A stretch of DNA of 58,148 nt from Candolleomyces eurysporus. Lineage: Eukaryota; Basidiomycota; Agaricomycetes; Agaricales; Psathyrellaceae. The notes under the pieces were generated by a model. The model saw nothing but the letters and a program-made list of their open reading frames with translations, was not told the origin of the DNA and searched no databases. Made by a program: the position numbers and the translations under genes. The DNA lies in the NCBI GenBank assembly GCA_027579435.1, contig JANBPK010001228.1:1-58148 (forward strand). Reading direction: 5' to 3'. This document shows positions 13,046 through 24,608 of the stretch, piece by piece (positions within the stretch are counted from its first letter, which is position 1; every line of letters starts with the position of its first letter).

Positions 13046-13053
13046 CTTATATA
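13046..13053 (-). promoter_or_regulatory. TATA box of MYND-DUF4470 copy A
   Basis: Minus strand TATATAAG, about 114 bp upstream of the ATG at 12932. The duplicated promoter at 16.8 kb has a changed version of it (TATTTAAA). Confidence 0.5.
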
Positions 13054-13328
13054 GGGTTCTGGTACCTGCCTCGTGGGGCCAAACTTCCAAGAACAACTGA
13101 ACCAAAATTGTACTATACCATACACGTCGCTGTCACTGCAAGCTGTGTCTTTCCTAGTAGGTTGCCGTACTTAACTGGCTGATCCATACGAAGAGTGCAC
13201 CCAAAAAGATATGAATCATTCACCATAAGGTCATGTACAAAATTGGTAGACAAACGCTATAGACGGATAATTTTCAAGGCATAGAGGGCAGGAATATATC
13301 AAGAGAAACACGACAAGAGAGCATCTTA

Positions 13329-15714
13329 TTACTCGCGAGAAAATTCGACAAAACGTTCCACCCAAGTGTATTTGTTGAGGTTAGTCTAAGATTGAAGATC
13401 AGCTTCGAACTCGATGCAATATTGACAGACCACATACATAATTGTACCAGCTGTCATCATCTGGAAACTCGGGTAAGGCGTCTGGTGGGCTTTGCAGAGG
13501 CACCCTCAGTCGCTAACGGGCAAATTCAGTAAAAATTATCATTCCGAAAGTAGAAGGGAACAACATACGCGAGATACGACTGTATGATTCTCTTTCAATC
13601 GGAGTTTCGTTTTCTTAAGGATGCGCGATAAGCCTCGCTTGGTCAGATAAGTCGAGAAAGGCGCAGAGTTGTCATAGACAGCGGCGAGAGCCTGCACTGT
13701 CATAACCGTCACCAGTATCTGCGTAACAGTGGCGATGTCTGTCATAGGGTTCCCGCTAGGCTTGCTTGCGAGCAATCTATTTGCCTACAAGAGAGTATAA
13801 GTCGATGTGCCTCGCATCCAATGTTGCTGCTCACCTTCTCGTCCCGATCCATGACACGCGTGATACAATCATCTATGATCTCCTCTTCGCAGTTCTTCGG
13901 GTCCCCATCCTTCTCTAGGAGGGACCAATTCATAAAGTAGCCGACAATGGTGGCGAACGGATTGTCTGAAAGCAGAGGACCCCAAGTGATGAGGACAGCA
14001 TTCATGCCAACGTACTGTGCATCTAAGATATTCGAAACTTCGATTCGGTCGAACCGCACAGTTGGGGGAAGATCCAGTTCGGTCAATCGACCAGACTTAA
14101 TGGCGCAAGCGAGCCCACAAGCCTCCGTGGAATATAGCTTGAAGGAAATGGAAAGTTTGCGAAGTCGTTTGGCAAACATACGAAGTTGTTCTGTTAAGTA
14201 GAAGTAGAGGCAGCCGTATATGTCTTCAGGGCGAGCTCCGTGAGCCTTTCCAGCTGCAATAACGGCGCTAATGCTGTGGTTGTGTCAGTGTATATGATCG
14301 TGCGGGTTCAAAGAATGGAAGTCACTTACTCCCAGCCTTCAAGGGGATCGGAGGAATCGTCTTGAAGCCACCGACCATTCAGTGAGAATAACGATACGTT
14401 CGGGGTATCGAAGTGGAAGTTAGGGGCGCCGAAGGGCAAGACGATCCCGGAACGACGATATTCCTGAACGGCGACTCGATGGGATGGCCTCAGCCTGGCA
14501 TACATCCTATCCCTATAGTCCCGTCGAGAATGCGCGCCTTGAACTCTACTGTATTCGATCTGGGCATCGAGAGCAGAGAGCTTCGAAACTTTGGCATCGG
14601 GAGCTAGGTTCACCAAGTACGCGACTGCTTCGGGAGGGTAAAAATAGGACACCGTTGACCGTCTCCCGACAGGTATGCTGGTCGAATCGTTACGAGATTT
14701 GTCCAAGGCTGCAGCTATTGCTAGACCGACTTGCACCCTGTATTCCTTGGGGAGAAACACGGAGTACCACAGATGCAACGCAACGTCCGCAGCCAAGGCT
14801 TCATCAGGAATCGTTCCCAGGATTAAGAGCAGGGCGAAGTTACGACAGGCGATAGGAGTTGTGACATCGTTCAGCAAGATGGTCAATTTTCCGGAAAAGT
14901 TGGAGGGGAGACTATTGATAGTTTTGACGACGTTTCGCATGTCACCAGACGCTGTTCACGAGTTTCGATATCAGACCGAGGGGCGCTAAGCAAAATAAAA
15001 GCAACGTTTGCGCACCGACAAACGCGATACTCAGATCTTTGGTAGCGTCGCTCTCGTTGGCACCGAGGTTGATGACATCCATAGCGGGTACGTTGCCCCA
15101 TCTGCTCGAAGATGTCATGTGAGTAGTCTCGTACAAAATATACGTTTACGAAAACTCACAAGGCGCATCCCCCGTCGAACTCTCCAGTCAACCTGCGATA
15201 GAAAGCTTCTTCCTGAGTTTCGTCCCTCATGAAAATAGGAGGACGGTCCTCCCGCGCCCATGAGGGTAACCAATCCTCACTCTTGATAGGGCTCTTGCAG
15301 TCTTGACGGTGAGGAGTCAGAAAGGGAGAGAAGGAACCGAAAGGGAGGCGTACCTCGCTTATGCAGCTTCCAATGATCCTTCTGGCAGTCCTAAAAATCG
15401 GAGTTAAGCCACAATAGACGAGTATCAAGTGATGAACTTCATACCTTGGAGCAATAAGAAACGAGCTTGCAATCACTGCAAGCCATCTTGCCGAGTCCGT
15501 CGCACGCTGAGCGAAGCTTGGGTTGAACGTTTGCACATGGCAGCGCCTCAATGGGAGGGAACGCTGGTTTCTCTGCCCGCATCAATGCTAGATAGGCGCG
15601 TTCACGAACGACCGGATCTGGAGACTGGGTCTGCATCGAAATAAACATAAGTTTGAACGCAGTATCCCGGTCGGATTCGGAGTCAACGCAATGAGGAATG
15701 CTTCGCAGAGGCAT
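13329..15714 (-). CDS. MYND zinc-finger plus DUF4470 protein, copy B
   Basis: Same architecture as copy A. The start is MPLRSIPHCVDSES at 15714; the MYND finger runs from LPCANVQPKLRSAC through SYCSK and, after an intron, DCQKDHWKLHK. The DUF4470 core begins ASGDMRNVVKTINSLP and contains IACRNFALLLILGTIPDEALAADVALHLWYS split over one exon. The middle block has PSHRVAVQEYRRSGIVLPFG and the C-terminal block FDRIEVSNILDAQYVG, with the end at WVERFVEFSRE (stop 13329). It is closer to copy C than to copy A. No disabling mutation was seen. Function is not known; a protein-protein scaffold is the usual guess for MYND proteins. Confidence 0.85.
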
Positions 15715-16427
15715 GGCGTTCTATGGTCGCGTTAGAGGCTTTCTTTGCTTTGAATTTGAGAGGATGCCCGGATTCAAAGGGAAGAAAGCAAGGTTAACGT
15801 TCTGAAAATTCCATCGTCAGTTTATATCGACTCGTAGCAGTCCTTCTTTGTGGGATCAGACTGCGGGCAGGCGTCTCTGGGTCATGCTCATCGTGAGTTC
15901 TCCCGCTCTGCGGAAAGTTAAATCGACACTGCAGCAACCTGTCGTCAGCGGATATATACAGAGGAACCAAGATTCGCCTACGAAGGGAGTCCTAGGAAAC
16001 TGGGCATACTTCAAACAAGATAACTTCGTACTGCTGTTCCCTCGGCTCAAAGATACAAGACCACATCTGATGTTCGTCGAAAAAAGAATCTTGCTTCAAA
16101 AAAGTGAATAATTATCCGAATGATGATGATCAAATAGACTTTACGAATTGGGTTCTTACTCGTTTAAAAATTTTTTTTACCTTGCGCATGTGGATGAAAA
16201 CGTTCCTTTCTTCTGCCTTGCTATCTCGCTGCGAGAAGAAAAAGCTTGTCCATCGTTCAGTCAGCAGGAAAGGAAAGAACAACCCATCATGGATTCACCG
16301 CATTTACTCTTGAGAAACGAGTTGAAATGCGAGCTTTGAGCTTGCTGACACTTCTACATGGCCGTTTCTAAAGAAAGGTAAAGAAAGGTGTACAACATGA
16401 ACGTCAACGGCTAGCTTGACAAAATCA

Positions 16428-16523
16428 GATCAATTCCCACGATCTAGAAGCTGCAGACAGAGCTCGCCATGCCTCACGTTCCACACGGGGTTAACGACGA
16501 TGATGGCGAGCTCACAGGCTGAC
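16428..16523. repeat. Relic of the cyclase/VPS29 divergent promoter
   Basis: About 95 bp resembling 23145-23255, the region between the cyclase-derived gene and VPS29. Both contain ACACGGGGTTAACGACGATG followed by ATGGCGAGCTCAC. It sits between the copy B promoter and the broken copy A exon. Confidence 0.75.
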
Positions 16524-16526
16524 TTG

Positions 16527-16698
16527 AAGACGCTTCCAGGGCAGGTTGAACATGAGCGCACGGAAGCACCTCCAGGGGTGAAAACGAGGGTTTTGCCATT
16601 TCCGCCAGCTTCAGAAACTCCAGCTTGCGGCTGGCGAGTTCTAAAGAATCGATCTCCTCCTTGGCATCGAAACTTGAGCGTGGAAGGCTCCCCAGCAT
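16527..16698 (-). pseudogene. Broken exon 1 of a MYND-DUF4470 gene (copy A')
   Basis: Minus-strand start MLGSLPRSSFDAK at 16698 matches copy A exon 1 (MLSNLPRSSFDAK) and stays similar through LPCAHVQPALEAS. An internal stretch of about 10 codons present in copy A is missing. At about 16527, just before the MYND cysteines, the homology stops and unrelated promoter-like DNA begins. The open frame runs on to 16474 but is not MYND. The flanking 16700-16960 DNA is the matching copy of A's promoter. Confidence 0.85.
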
Positions 16699-17073
16699 CG
16701 CGCTCTTTCGGTGGTGGTCAGAGGCTTTCTTGACTTTGAATCCAACTGACGCTCGAAATCAAAGGAAGTAAAGCTGGGGGATCGAAAAAGATCAAACAAT
16801 CCAATTTAAATAGGGTTCTGGTACCTTCCTCGTGGGGCGAAACTTTTCGGAACGACCGAATTAAAACTATACCGCACACATCGCTGTCACCTCAAGCCGC
16901 GTCTTTCCTAGTAGGTTTTTCTGACTAACTTGCTGATTGTATGGTACGACGAATGCACCCAAAAGATATGAATTACACCGGAGGGATATGTACCAAACGG
17001 GCAAACAGACGGGACGGGACAGGAAAAAGCTTCGATATGGAGACTAGGAGAACTACGACAAGAGAGTACTTTA

Positions 17074-19500
17074 TTACTCACGAGAAAACTCGACAAAATG
17101 TTCCGCCCAAGTGTATCGAGTGACGTTGGTCTAGAGAAAGTCAAGGATCAGCTTCGAAATGGTACGAGATCGACAGACCACATACGTAGTTGTACCAGCT
17201 TTCATCATCAGGAAACTCTGGAAGAGCGTCTGGTGGGCTTTGCAGAGGTACCCTGAGGCGCTATATAACGGCCAAATCTCGTCTCAGTGGCGTTTCCAAG
17301 AGGCAGAAGGGGAACACGTACGCGAGATACAACTGTGTGATTGTCCTTCAACCGAAGCTTCGTTTTCTTAAGGATGCTCGATAACCCTTCCTTGGTCAGA
17401 TAGGTCGAGAAAGGCTTGGAGTTATCGTAGACAGCATCGAGAGCCTGAACCGTTATACCCATCACCTGTGCCTGCAGAACAGTGGCCATGTCTGCCATGG
17501 GGTTTCCCCAAGACTGTCTCGCGCGCAGTTTCTTCGCCTACGAAAGAGTATCAGTCGGTGTACCCACGATTTAACCAGTTGCTCACCTTCTCGTCCCGGT
17601 TCAGGATGCGCTTGATGCAATCGTCGATGACCTCCTCGCTGCATGTCTTTGGACGCCCGTCCTTCTCCGAAATGTGCCAGTTCAAGAAGTAGCCAACGAT
17701 GGTAGCAGAGCGATTGTCTGACAGCAACGGACCCCAGGTGACGAGGACGGCTTCCATACCAACGTACTGGGAATCCAAGATGTTTGAAACTTCAATTCGG
17801 TCGAACTGCATAGTCGGTGGAAGGCCTATTTCAGTCAATCGGCCGGATTTGATGGTATTTGCAAGCCCACAAGCTTCAGCGGAATGCAACTTGAAGGAAA
17901 TGGAAAACCTCCGAATTCGATTGGCAAACATACGGAGTTGTTCTGTCAAGTAGAAGTAGAGACAGCCGTATATATCTTCAGGGTGAGCTCCATGAGCCTT
18001 TCCAGCCGCGATAACGTCGTTAACACTATAGTTGTGTCAGCATAATCGATACCGAATGTTTAAAAAAAAAGAGAAGCGGGGGTCACGTACTCCCAACCGT
18101 CGAGGGGATCCGAGAAGTCATCTTGAAGCCACCGGCCGCTCAGTGAGAATAGCGACACGTTCGGGGAGTTGAAGTGGAACTTAGGCGCTCCGAAAGGTAA
18201 GACGATCCCAAAACGACGATATTCCTGAAGTGCAACTCGATGGGACGGCCTTAACCTGGCATAGATCCGGTCCCAGAAGTCTCTTCGAGAGGGTGCGCTT
18301 TTGACCCTGTCGTATTCTCTCTGAGCATCAAAAATAGAGAGTCCAGCTTGGGAAGCCTCCGGGTCGGACATCAAGTTCATAAAGTAGGCACTTGCCTCGC
18401 GGGGGTATAACCAGGATAATGTTGACCGTCTTCCAAGGGTTATAGCTTTTGAATTGCCGTGGCCTTTGTCCACGGCCGCGCTCATAGACAGTGCGACCTG
18501 TACCGCGTAGGCCTGGGGGAGAAAAACGGAGTACCAAAAATGGAGCGCAACGTCCGCGGCCAAGGCTTCATCGGGTACCGTTCCCAGGATGGAAAGCAAG
18601 GCGAGATTGCGACAAGCGATAGGGACTGTGATATCGTTCAACAGAACGGTCAAATTTCCGGAATAATCAGAGGGGAGGCTGTTGATAGTTTTGACAACAT
18701 GGCGCATGTCGCCAGACGCTGCATATTTTCGATATCAGACCGAGGGGCGCTGAGCAGAAATCAAACGAGTTTCCTCACCCACAAACGCAACATTCAAATT
18801 ACAATTTTTGGTAGCGTCGTTCTCGTTGGCCCCGAGATTGATGACGTCCATGGCAGGTACGTTGCCCCATCTGTTGGAAGATCTCGTGTAAGTAGCGTTG
18901 TAGGAATAACATGTCCGATAAAATCTCACAAGGTGAGTCCCTTGTCAAACTCTCCCGTTGATCGTCGGCGTAAAAACTCTTTCGGAGATTCATCGCCTAC
19001 AAAGATAGGTACGCGGCCCTCCCGCACCCAGGAGGGTAGCCAGTCCTCGTTCTTCAGAGGATTTCTGCAGTCTGGACAAAGACGTGTGAGATAGGGAGGG
19101 TATGGACTGGAAGGTACACACACCTTGCTTATGCAGCTTCCAGTGCTCCTTCTGGCAGTCCTAGACATTGGATGTAAGCTGCAAGCGACGAGTCAATGGG
19201 TAATAGGCGTACTTTGGAGCAATAAGAGACGAGTTTGCAGCCACTGCAAGCCATTTTGCCGAGCTTGTCGCACGCAGCACGAAGCTCGGGTTGAACGTTG
19301 GCACAAGGGAGCGCCTCGAAGGGAGGGAACGCGGTTTTCGCCGCTTGCATCGCCCTCCGATAGGCGCGTACACGAGTAGCTTGATCAGGCGATTCGATCC
19401 CAGTCACAGCTGACAACATTTCCAGTGCAACGGCCAAGTCGTGAAGGTCGGGTCCGAGATCGACGCAACGAAGATTGCCTTGGCGCAGCATGGTGTTCAA
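17074..19500 (-). CDS. MYND zinc-finger plus DUF4470 protein, copy C
   Basis: Same architecture as copies A and B. The start is MNTMLRQGNLRC at 19500 (an in-frame ATG follows at 19491). The MYND finger runs from LPCANVQPELRAAC to SYCSK and then DCQKEHWKLHK; then WGNVPAMDVINLGANENDAT, the DUF4470 core ASGDMRHVVKTINSLPSDYS, PSHRVALQEYRRFGIVLPFG, YGCLYFYLTEQLR, and the end WAEHFVEFSRE (stop 17074). Intron positions match copy B. No frameshift was seen. It is the product of the tandem duplication that includes unit 2. Confidence 0.85.
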
Positions 19501-19867
19501 ACGAGGTCTCGTCAGAGGCTTTCTTTGCTTTGAATCTGAGAGCCGGCCAGGGTCAAAGGGAAGAAAGCAAGGTTGACGGTCTCAACCTTTATTGTCAGTT
19601 TATATCGACTCGTAGCAGTCCTTCTTCGTGGGATCGGACTGCGGGCAGCCGTCTCTGGACCATGGTCATCGTGAGTTCTCCCGCAAAGCGGAAAGTTAAA
19701 GTGACACTGCACGAGGGGAATTTCAGGAGATTCTAATTTTCGTCGAAAAAAGGAGGATCTGACTTTACGGATTGGGTTTTGAAATGCGAGTTCTGAGCTT
19801 ACCGACACTCCTATACAGCCGTTTGTAACAGAAAGGTGCACGGCAAACGAAGGGGGTCCAACGTAGG
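19501..19867. promoter_or_regulatory. Promoter of copy C, duplicated from copy B
   Basis: About 200 bp match 15720-15935, including a minus-strand GATATAAAC element near 19600 and a CGTGAGTTCTCCCGC stretch. The conservation outside coding DNA reflects recent duplication and may include control elements. Confidence 0.55.
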
Positions 19868-22800
19868 CTACCCCGACCCCAACCCTCTGAATACATCCGA
19901 CACCATCACCACCATAATCATGATACTCCCATCCGCCCCATAACCAACCGCGATATCCCTCAACTTCTGCGCTGCAATCATCGGGTCTGTACTCGCCGCG
20001 GTCCTCGCAATGTCCACCGCAGTCTGGTACGGAATGTAGTCCCACAGCCCCCGATTGGCGATGATCACAAATTCGTCCAGTTCGTTCAGGTTCCACACGA
20101 ACACGTCGGGTCGAGGGTTTACCACGGGTATGAGATCGAAATGCCCAAACGACCTTGATACGGGGACCTCATCATTCACCATCCCCGCCGACGACACCCA
20201 CCCCGCCGCGTGCCTAATATGGTCCATCTCCGATCGATCGTACGGGTCGTGCTTCCTTGAAAGACACGTCGCCACTCCGTGCCTCGAAACCACAGCCATC
20301 GAGCGTCCGAGGTTGGCAACATACATCGTCTTGTCGACAAAGTACACCACAACCGCTGAGGCCCCCGTTCGCTGAAGCGCCGGATCGTAATGGTGCCATG
20401 AGCTACCCGCCGCCGTCGCACTAGCCTGCGAGTTCTTCCGCTTCAAGGTGTTGAGATAATGGAAGAGGTTATGGTTGAGTTTGAGGAACGTCCGCCGCAG
20501 CATATCTCGTACTGTGTCCCCGCGATCCGGGTTGAGGGTATGCATCTGACTCAGGAAGGTATTGATAAAGTTGTCGTGAAGGAATTTGGCGAGTTTGTTC
20601 GGGTTGGTATTGGGAAGGGGACCTTTCGGTGGCCGGTAGCGTCCAAACAGCGCAAAGATGGCTTTGCTAGGTTCGCCTGGGCGACAAGGGAATTCGTGCA
20701 CTAGGTCAAACACGCTCAGTGCCTCGGTTTTACCTAAAGAGTCCGCGATGCCATACGCCATTCCGTTCGCAGTTGAAGGTGATGTTCGGACACGACGCAG
20801 GTCGGTCTCGTCGGGAATGACCGCTGTCGCGTCGGATCCTGTGGTCGTGATGGTGACGTCCTTAAGACCCAGAACACGGAGGGAGGCGAGCTCTTTGAAT
20901 TCGGCCAAATTTATCTGGTGGTGCTGTGACGATGTCATGGACGAGCTTCGATGTGGCTGGGACTTGATCTGCAACTGTTTGTTTCCGGAAAGATTGAGGT
21001 ACCTCAGCCTCTTATTGAAATTTCTGCAAACCAAGCGTCAGAGGCGAATGAAAGGAAAATATATGATGAAAGAGACGAACCAATTCCAATCAAACTCCCA
21101 ATTATGGATATTATACCTCAAGAGGTTACTCCCGACGTCCAGGATAGTCAAATCCTTCACCTTCCCCAACTCCTGCGGCAAAGTCTGCAACCTGTTCCCG
21201 TTCAAATAGAGCGTCGAAAGGCAACTCAACCGGCGCAGATCATCCGTCGGTATACTCGCCAACTTGTTCCCACTAAGATACAACGCCTCCAGGTGGACTA
21301 TATTCCTGAAAAACGCCGGCGGGAGCTCGTGAATCATGTTGAAGGACAGGTTGAGCACCCTCAACTCCTTGAAAATCATCAACGGATGCACGGCGTCACC
21401 CGTCAATTTATTGTCCCCAAGATACAACTTCTCCAACGAATAGACAAGGGGCGGGAGACCCGACACAGAAAGCGTCCATGCCGAGGAACCTTTCCTTCCT
21501 ATATGCGGCTCTACTCCCCCACTCCCCCCACCAGCCTCCAAGTCGTTGCCGTCCGGTGGGTTGGGCCATGATCCGAGGCAATTGGAAGTAACGTTGATCT
21601 TCGTCAAGCTAGCACAATTCCACATCGTCCGGGGAAGTTCTGTTAAATTGTTATGATGAGCGTCAAGCACTTCGAGCTTCTGCAGTCGCCCAATGGTCGA
21701 GGGTAAGAAGTCGAGTTGGTTATCGGAACACGATAGGGTTTCCAGCCAGCTAAGATCGCCAAGAGTATCCGGGATCACGCGGAAAGCATTGTGGTCTAGT
21801 TTCAGTGTCCGTAGAGAGGTGAGAGTGCCGAGAGCAATGTCATCAAGGGAGGAGAGTTTGGCGTAGGAGAGGTCTAGGGACGTGAGAGAATACGGGGACC
21901 GTCCAATAGGGTCTGGGATGAGGGATAATTTGGTGATGTTGTAGGAGACGTCAAGGGTCGAGAGGTGAGGTCCAATAGAAAGTTCGAGGGCAGGGATGGC
22001 GTTGTGATCTGCAATGATCGTTTGTATGGCGGGGAGCATGAGGACAATCGTCAGGTCCGACAGCATGTTGCGCCTACAGTCCAGCACACGAAGGCTGACC
22101 AGCTGGCTACATTCATTTGGAAACCGACCCACTTGATTGCCTACGAGAAGGAGTCGCTCGAGGCACTGCAACTGCCCAATCTCCTCTGGGAGTTCGCTAA
22201 TCTGATTGAATGAGATGTCGAGGTCGCGGAGGTTGTGCATTTTGGTCACGACTTTCGGGAAGATGGTGAGCCTGTTGTTGGAGATATTGAGGGTGTGAAG
22301 GTAGCGCAGTCGTCCAAAGTACCATGGCAGGGACTCCAATATGTTGTTCTGCACGAATAGGGACATGAGGTTCTGAATGTCGTCCAAATACGCATCTTCG
22401 AGATCACGTATCCGGTTCGAGGACAGGTCCAGGCGGTGGAGGGTTGTCGCATGGCGCACACTCGCGGGAACCATCTGCATGGCCATATTGGAGAGTCTGA
22501 GTTCACGAAGGGTAGAACATGATTGGATAAAGTCCAAGGGTATTTCGAGCATAGGATTGCGGGAAAGCTTCAACGAAATGATCGACTCGGCATGTTGGTG
22601 GAGAAGGACTGGGATGGTTGGGAGGCTCCGCCCTGTCAGGTCGACGAAGTCAAAATTATCGCAATCCAAATCCTCGCCCTAAAGGCATGGTCAGGATGGT
22701 GGTTCAGTTGGAATAAAAGGCACTCACTGGAGGACCAAGCTGGCTCTTGTAGCAGAATTTGAAAAGAAATGGAAAATCTTCGCCTCCCAACTCTTCAATT

Positions 22801-23105
22801 CCATCCTGAGCCTCGTAGCCGTACTGTTGAAACTTGTTCAAGACGATTTCAGCCGGTAGCTCACTCGCATTGAGTAGGCGTTCTTGAAAGCAGGAGAAGC
22901 TGTCGGCATGCCTACGCTCTGAACATCAGAGATACACACCTCTTCCTCCCTCGTCCAGGTACAGCGTATGCTGCTCTGCCCGTTCCCCTCCCTGGGCAGC
23001 ATTTTCGTGTAGACTCTGATTCAACTGTGCAACCGTACTGTTGGAAGGTACTTTTGCATGATAACAAGAGCCATCTGGGCGATAAATTCGGATTTTGTAC
23101 TCCAT
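19868..23105 (-). CDS. Adenylate-cyclase-derived protein: RA, LRR and PP2C-like parts, no cyclase domain
   Basis: In fungi, adenylate cyclase (Cyr1/Uac1) runs: long N-terminus, Ras-association domain, leucine-rich repeats, PP2C-like domain, class III cyclase, C-terminal tail. Here the start MEYKIRIYRPDG at 23105 opens an RA-like domain, and the second exon has GIEELGGEDFPFLFKF. An array of well over ten LRRs follows (for example LRYLHTLNISNNRLTIFP), then the PP2C-like part (GMAYGIADSLGK, GASAVVVYFVDKTMYVANLG, GDMV-type metal residues not evident). The protein stops at VFRGLGSG (19868), where the cyclase domain should begin. Downstream DNA is the copy C promoter, so no cyclase exons follow. 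It would be about 1000 residues. It may be a truncated pseudogene or a non-catalytic Ras-binding protein; the long open LRR and PP2C frames are undamaged. Confidence 0.83.
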
Positions 23106-23268
23106 AGTGCCACTATGCGAAGATTGATATCGCCGACGTCTATCGGTGATCAGTTCCCGCAGTCCAGAAGCCCCAGACAATCAACGCCAAATACGAGCTC
23201 GCCGTGCTCCACGGTCCACACGGGGTTAACGACGATGATGGCGAGCTCACTGGCTCTCCTTCTCCACC

Positions 23269-24008
23269 ATGGTCCTCGTCCTCGTCATTGGAGACCTCCA
23301 CATCCCCCACCGCATCCATGATCTTCCTCTGAAATTCAAGAAGCTGCTGGTGCCAGGGAAAATCCAGCAAATCCTATGCACTGGCAACGTCTGCGACAAG
23401 GAAACCTATGAATACCTGCGAACCATATCGCCCGACGTCCACGTCGTGAAAGGCGACTACGACGAGTCGGGGTTCCCGCTATCTGTCACGGTGCCGCACA
23501 ACCCTATCAAGATTGGGGTCATTCATGGGCATCAGAGTGTACCGAACGGCGATCTGGACGCCTTGTCTGCGATTGCGAGGCAGATGGACGTCGACGTGCT
23601 GATTTCGGGGCATACGCACATGTGAGTCACCGTTTATAGTCTTAAGCTTGTGCTTATAGGTATCGCCCAGATTCCAAGCTCTCGAGTATGAGAATCGCTT
23701 TTTCGTGAATCCAGGGTCGGCTACAGGCGCCTGGACAGGGGCATTCGTCGGGTATGTCGCCTAGTTACCTCCTGGTTCTCGTTCTCGTTCTCAAGCATTG
23801 TAGGGAACCGACGCCTTCGTTTGCGCTCATGGACATCCAAGGATCGGTGGTGGTGACCTATGTGTACCAACTCATCGAAGGCGAGGTCCGTGTCGAGAAG
23901 ATCGAGTGGAGAAAGGAGCCAGAAGTCGTATCCAACGCCCCAAGGAGTACCGTCATGCCCCAACGCATCCCAAGCCCCACACCGGCGAACAACGAGAACG
24001 GGTGGTAG
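23269..24008 (+). CDS. VPS29: VPS29, retromer subunit
   Basis: Retromer component with a calcineurin-like phosphoesterase fold that scaffolds cargo recycling from endosomes to the Golgi. Exons 23269-23621, 23671-23751 and 23804-24008 join in frame to about 212 residues, slightly longer than the usual core. Visible motifs are [55 protein letters not shown] and [10 protein letters not shown]. As in known VPS29, GNVCDKE replaces the GNHD of active phosphoesterases. A Pro/Ser-rich C-terminal tail ends in NNENGW. Divergent from the cyclase-derived gene with about 160 bp between the starts. Confidence 0.95.
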
Positions 24009-24608
24009 CCTAACAATGTATACCATGTCTGGGGACCCCAATCATAATCATGCTTTCCGTAGCTTCGGGAGTCCTGAAATGTATATCCGTCATTGGGCTA
24101 CACGGTGGGCTTCTTCGTGCACTCCAATAGAAGTCCTGACCAAACAGCGCCCATGATATGCGAGAATTCATATACTCACCCTGGTACCCGTGATCGGGCT
24201 ACAGGACAGACAGCTTGCCTCGACTCAGTACTCATTTGCCTGCGATAGCGACAGCAATTGGCCGAGCACGGAAATGCCGTCACCCTCAAGGTCAGTTGGT
24301 CAGATCTCCAGTCTTCGAGCACTTCAATGACTCTTTACGAAGCGTTTTACAGAGTCAATGCCCTCATTTCGAAGTTCGGCGTTGATAGTGAGTGTCAAAC
24401 CCCACGCCGAACGGAGTAAGGCCATGCATTGCTCGTAATCTCGAACTCTTAACTCTCTGGAAACGGCAAGGTAGACGTCATCTCGTCCCCGAGCTGCACG
24501 GCAGGTTAGACACTTTGTAATCCCCAGAACTCGTATATATTTCTAGGCCTCTGTGGATTTCTGAGACATTGAGTATCATCTTACTCTCTATAACCTCCCT
24601 CACACGAA
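24009..24608. other. Intergenic region between VPS29 and aldehyde dehydrogenase 2
   Basis: 600 bp with the VPS29 3' end and the promoter of the next gene. No gene or repeat was recognised. Confidence 0.5.

Larger units (their letters stand above)
12738..16420. repeat. Tandem duplication, unit 1
   Basis: This segment (end of copy A exon 1, its promoter, all of copy B and B's promoter) lines up in order with 16527-19850. Shared marks include the GACTTTGAATCCAAC promoter stretch at about 12963 and 16733, the gene 3' ends near 13329 and 17074, and the B and C promoters with TTTATATCGACTCGTAGCAG near 15820 and 19600. Unit 1 has extra sequence in the promoter (about 15940-16080 and 16160-16320). 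Confidence 0.8.
16527..19850. repeat. Tandem duplication, unit 2
   Basis: Partner of 12738-16420: truncated exon A', its promoter, all of copy C and its promoter. At its right edge it abuts the 3' end of the cyclase-derived gene at 19868. Confidence 0.8.
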
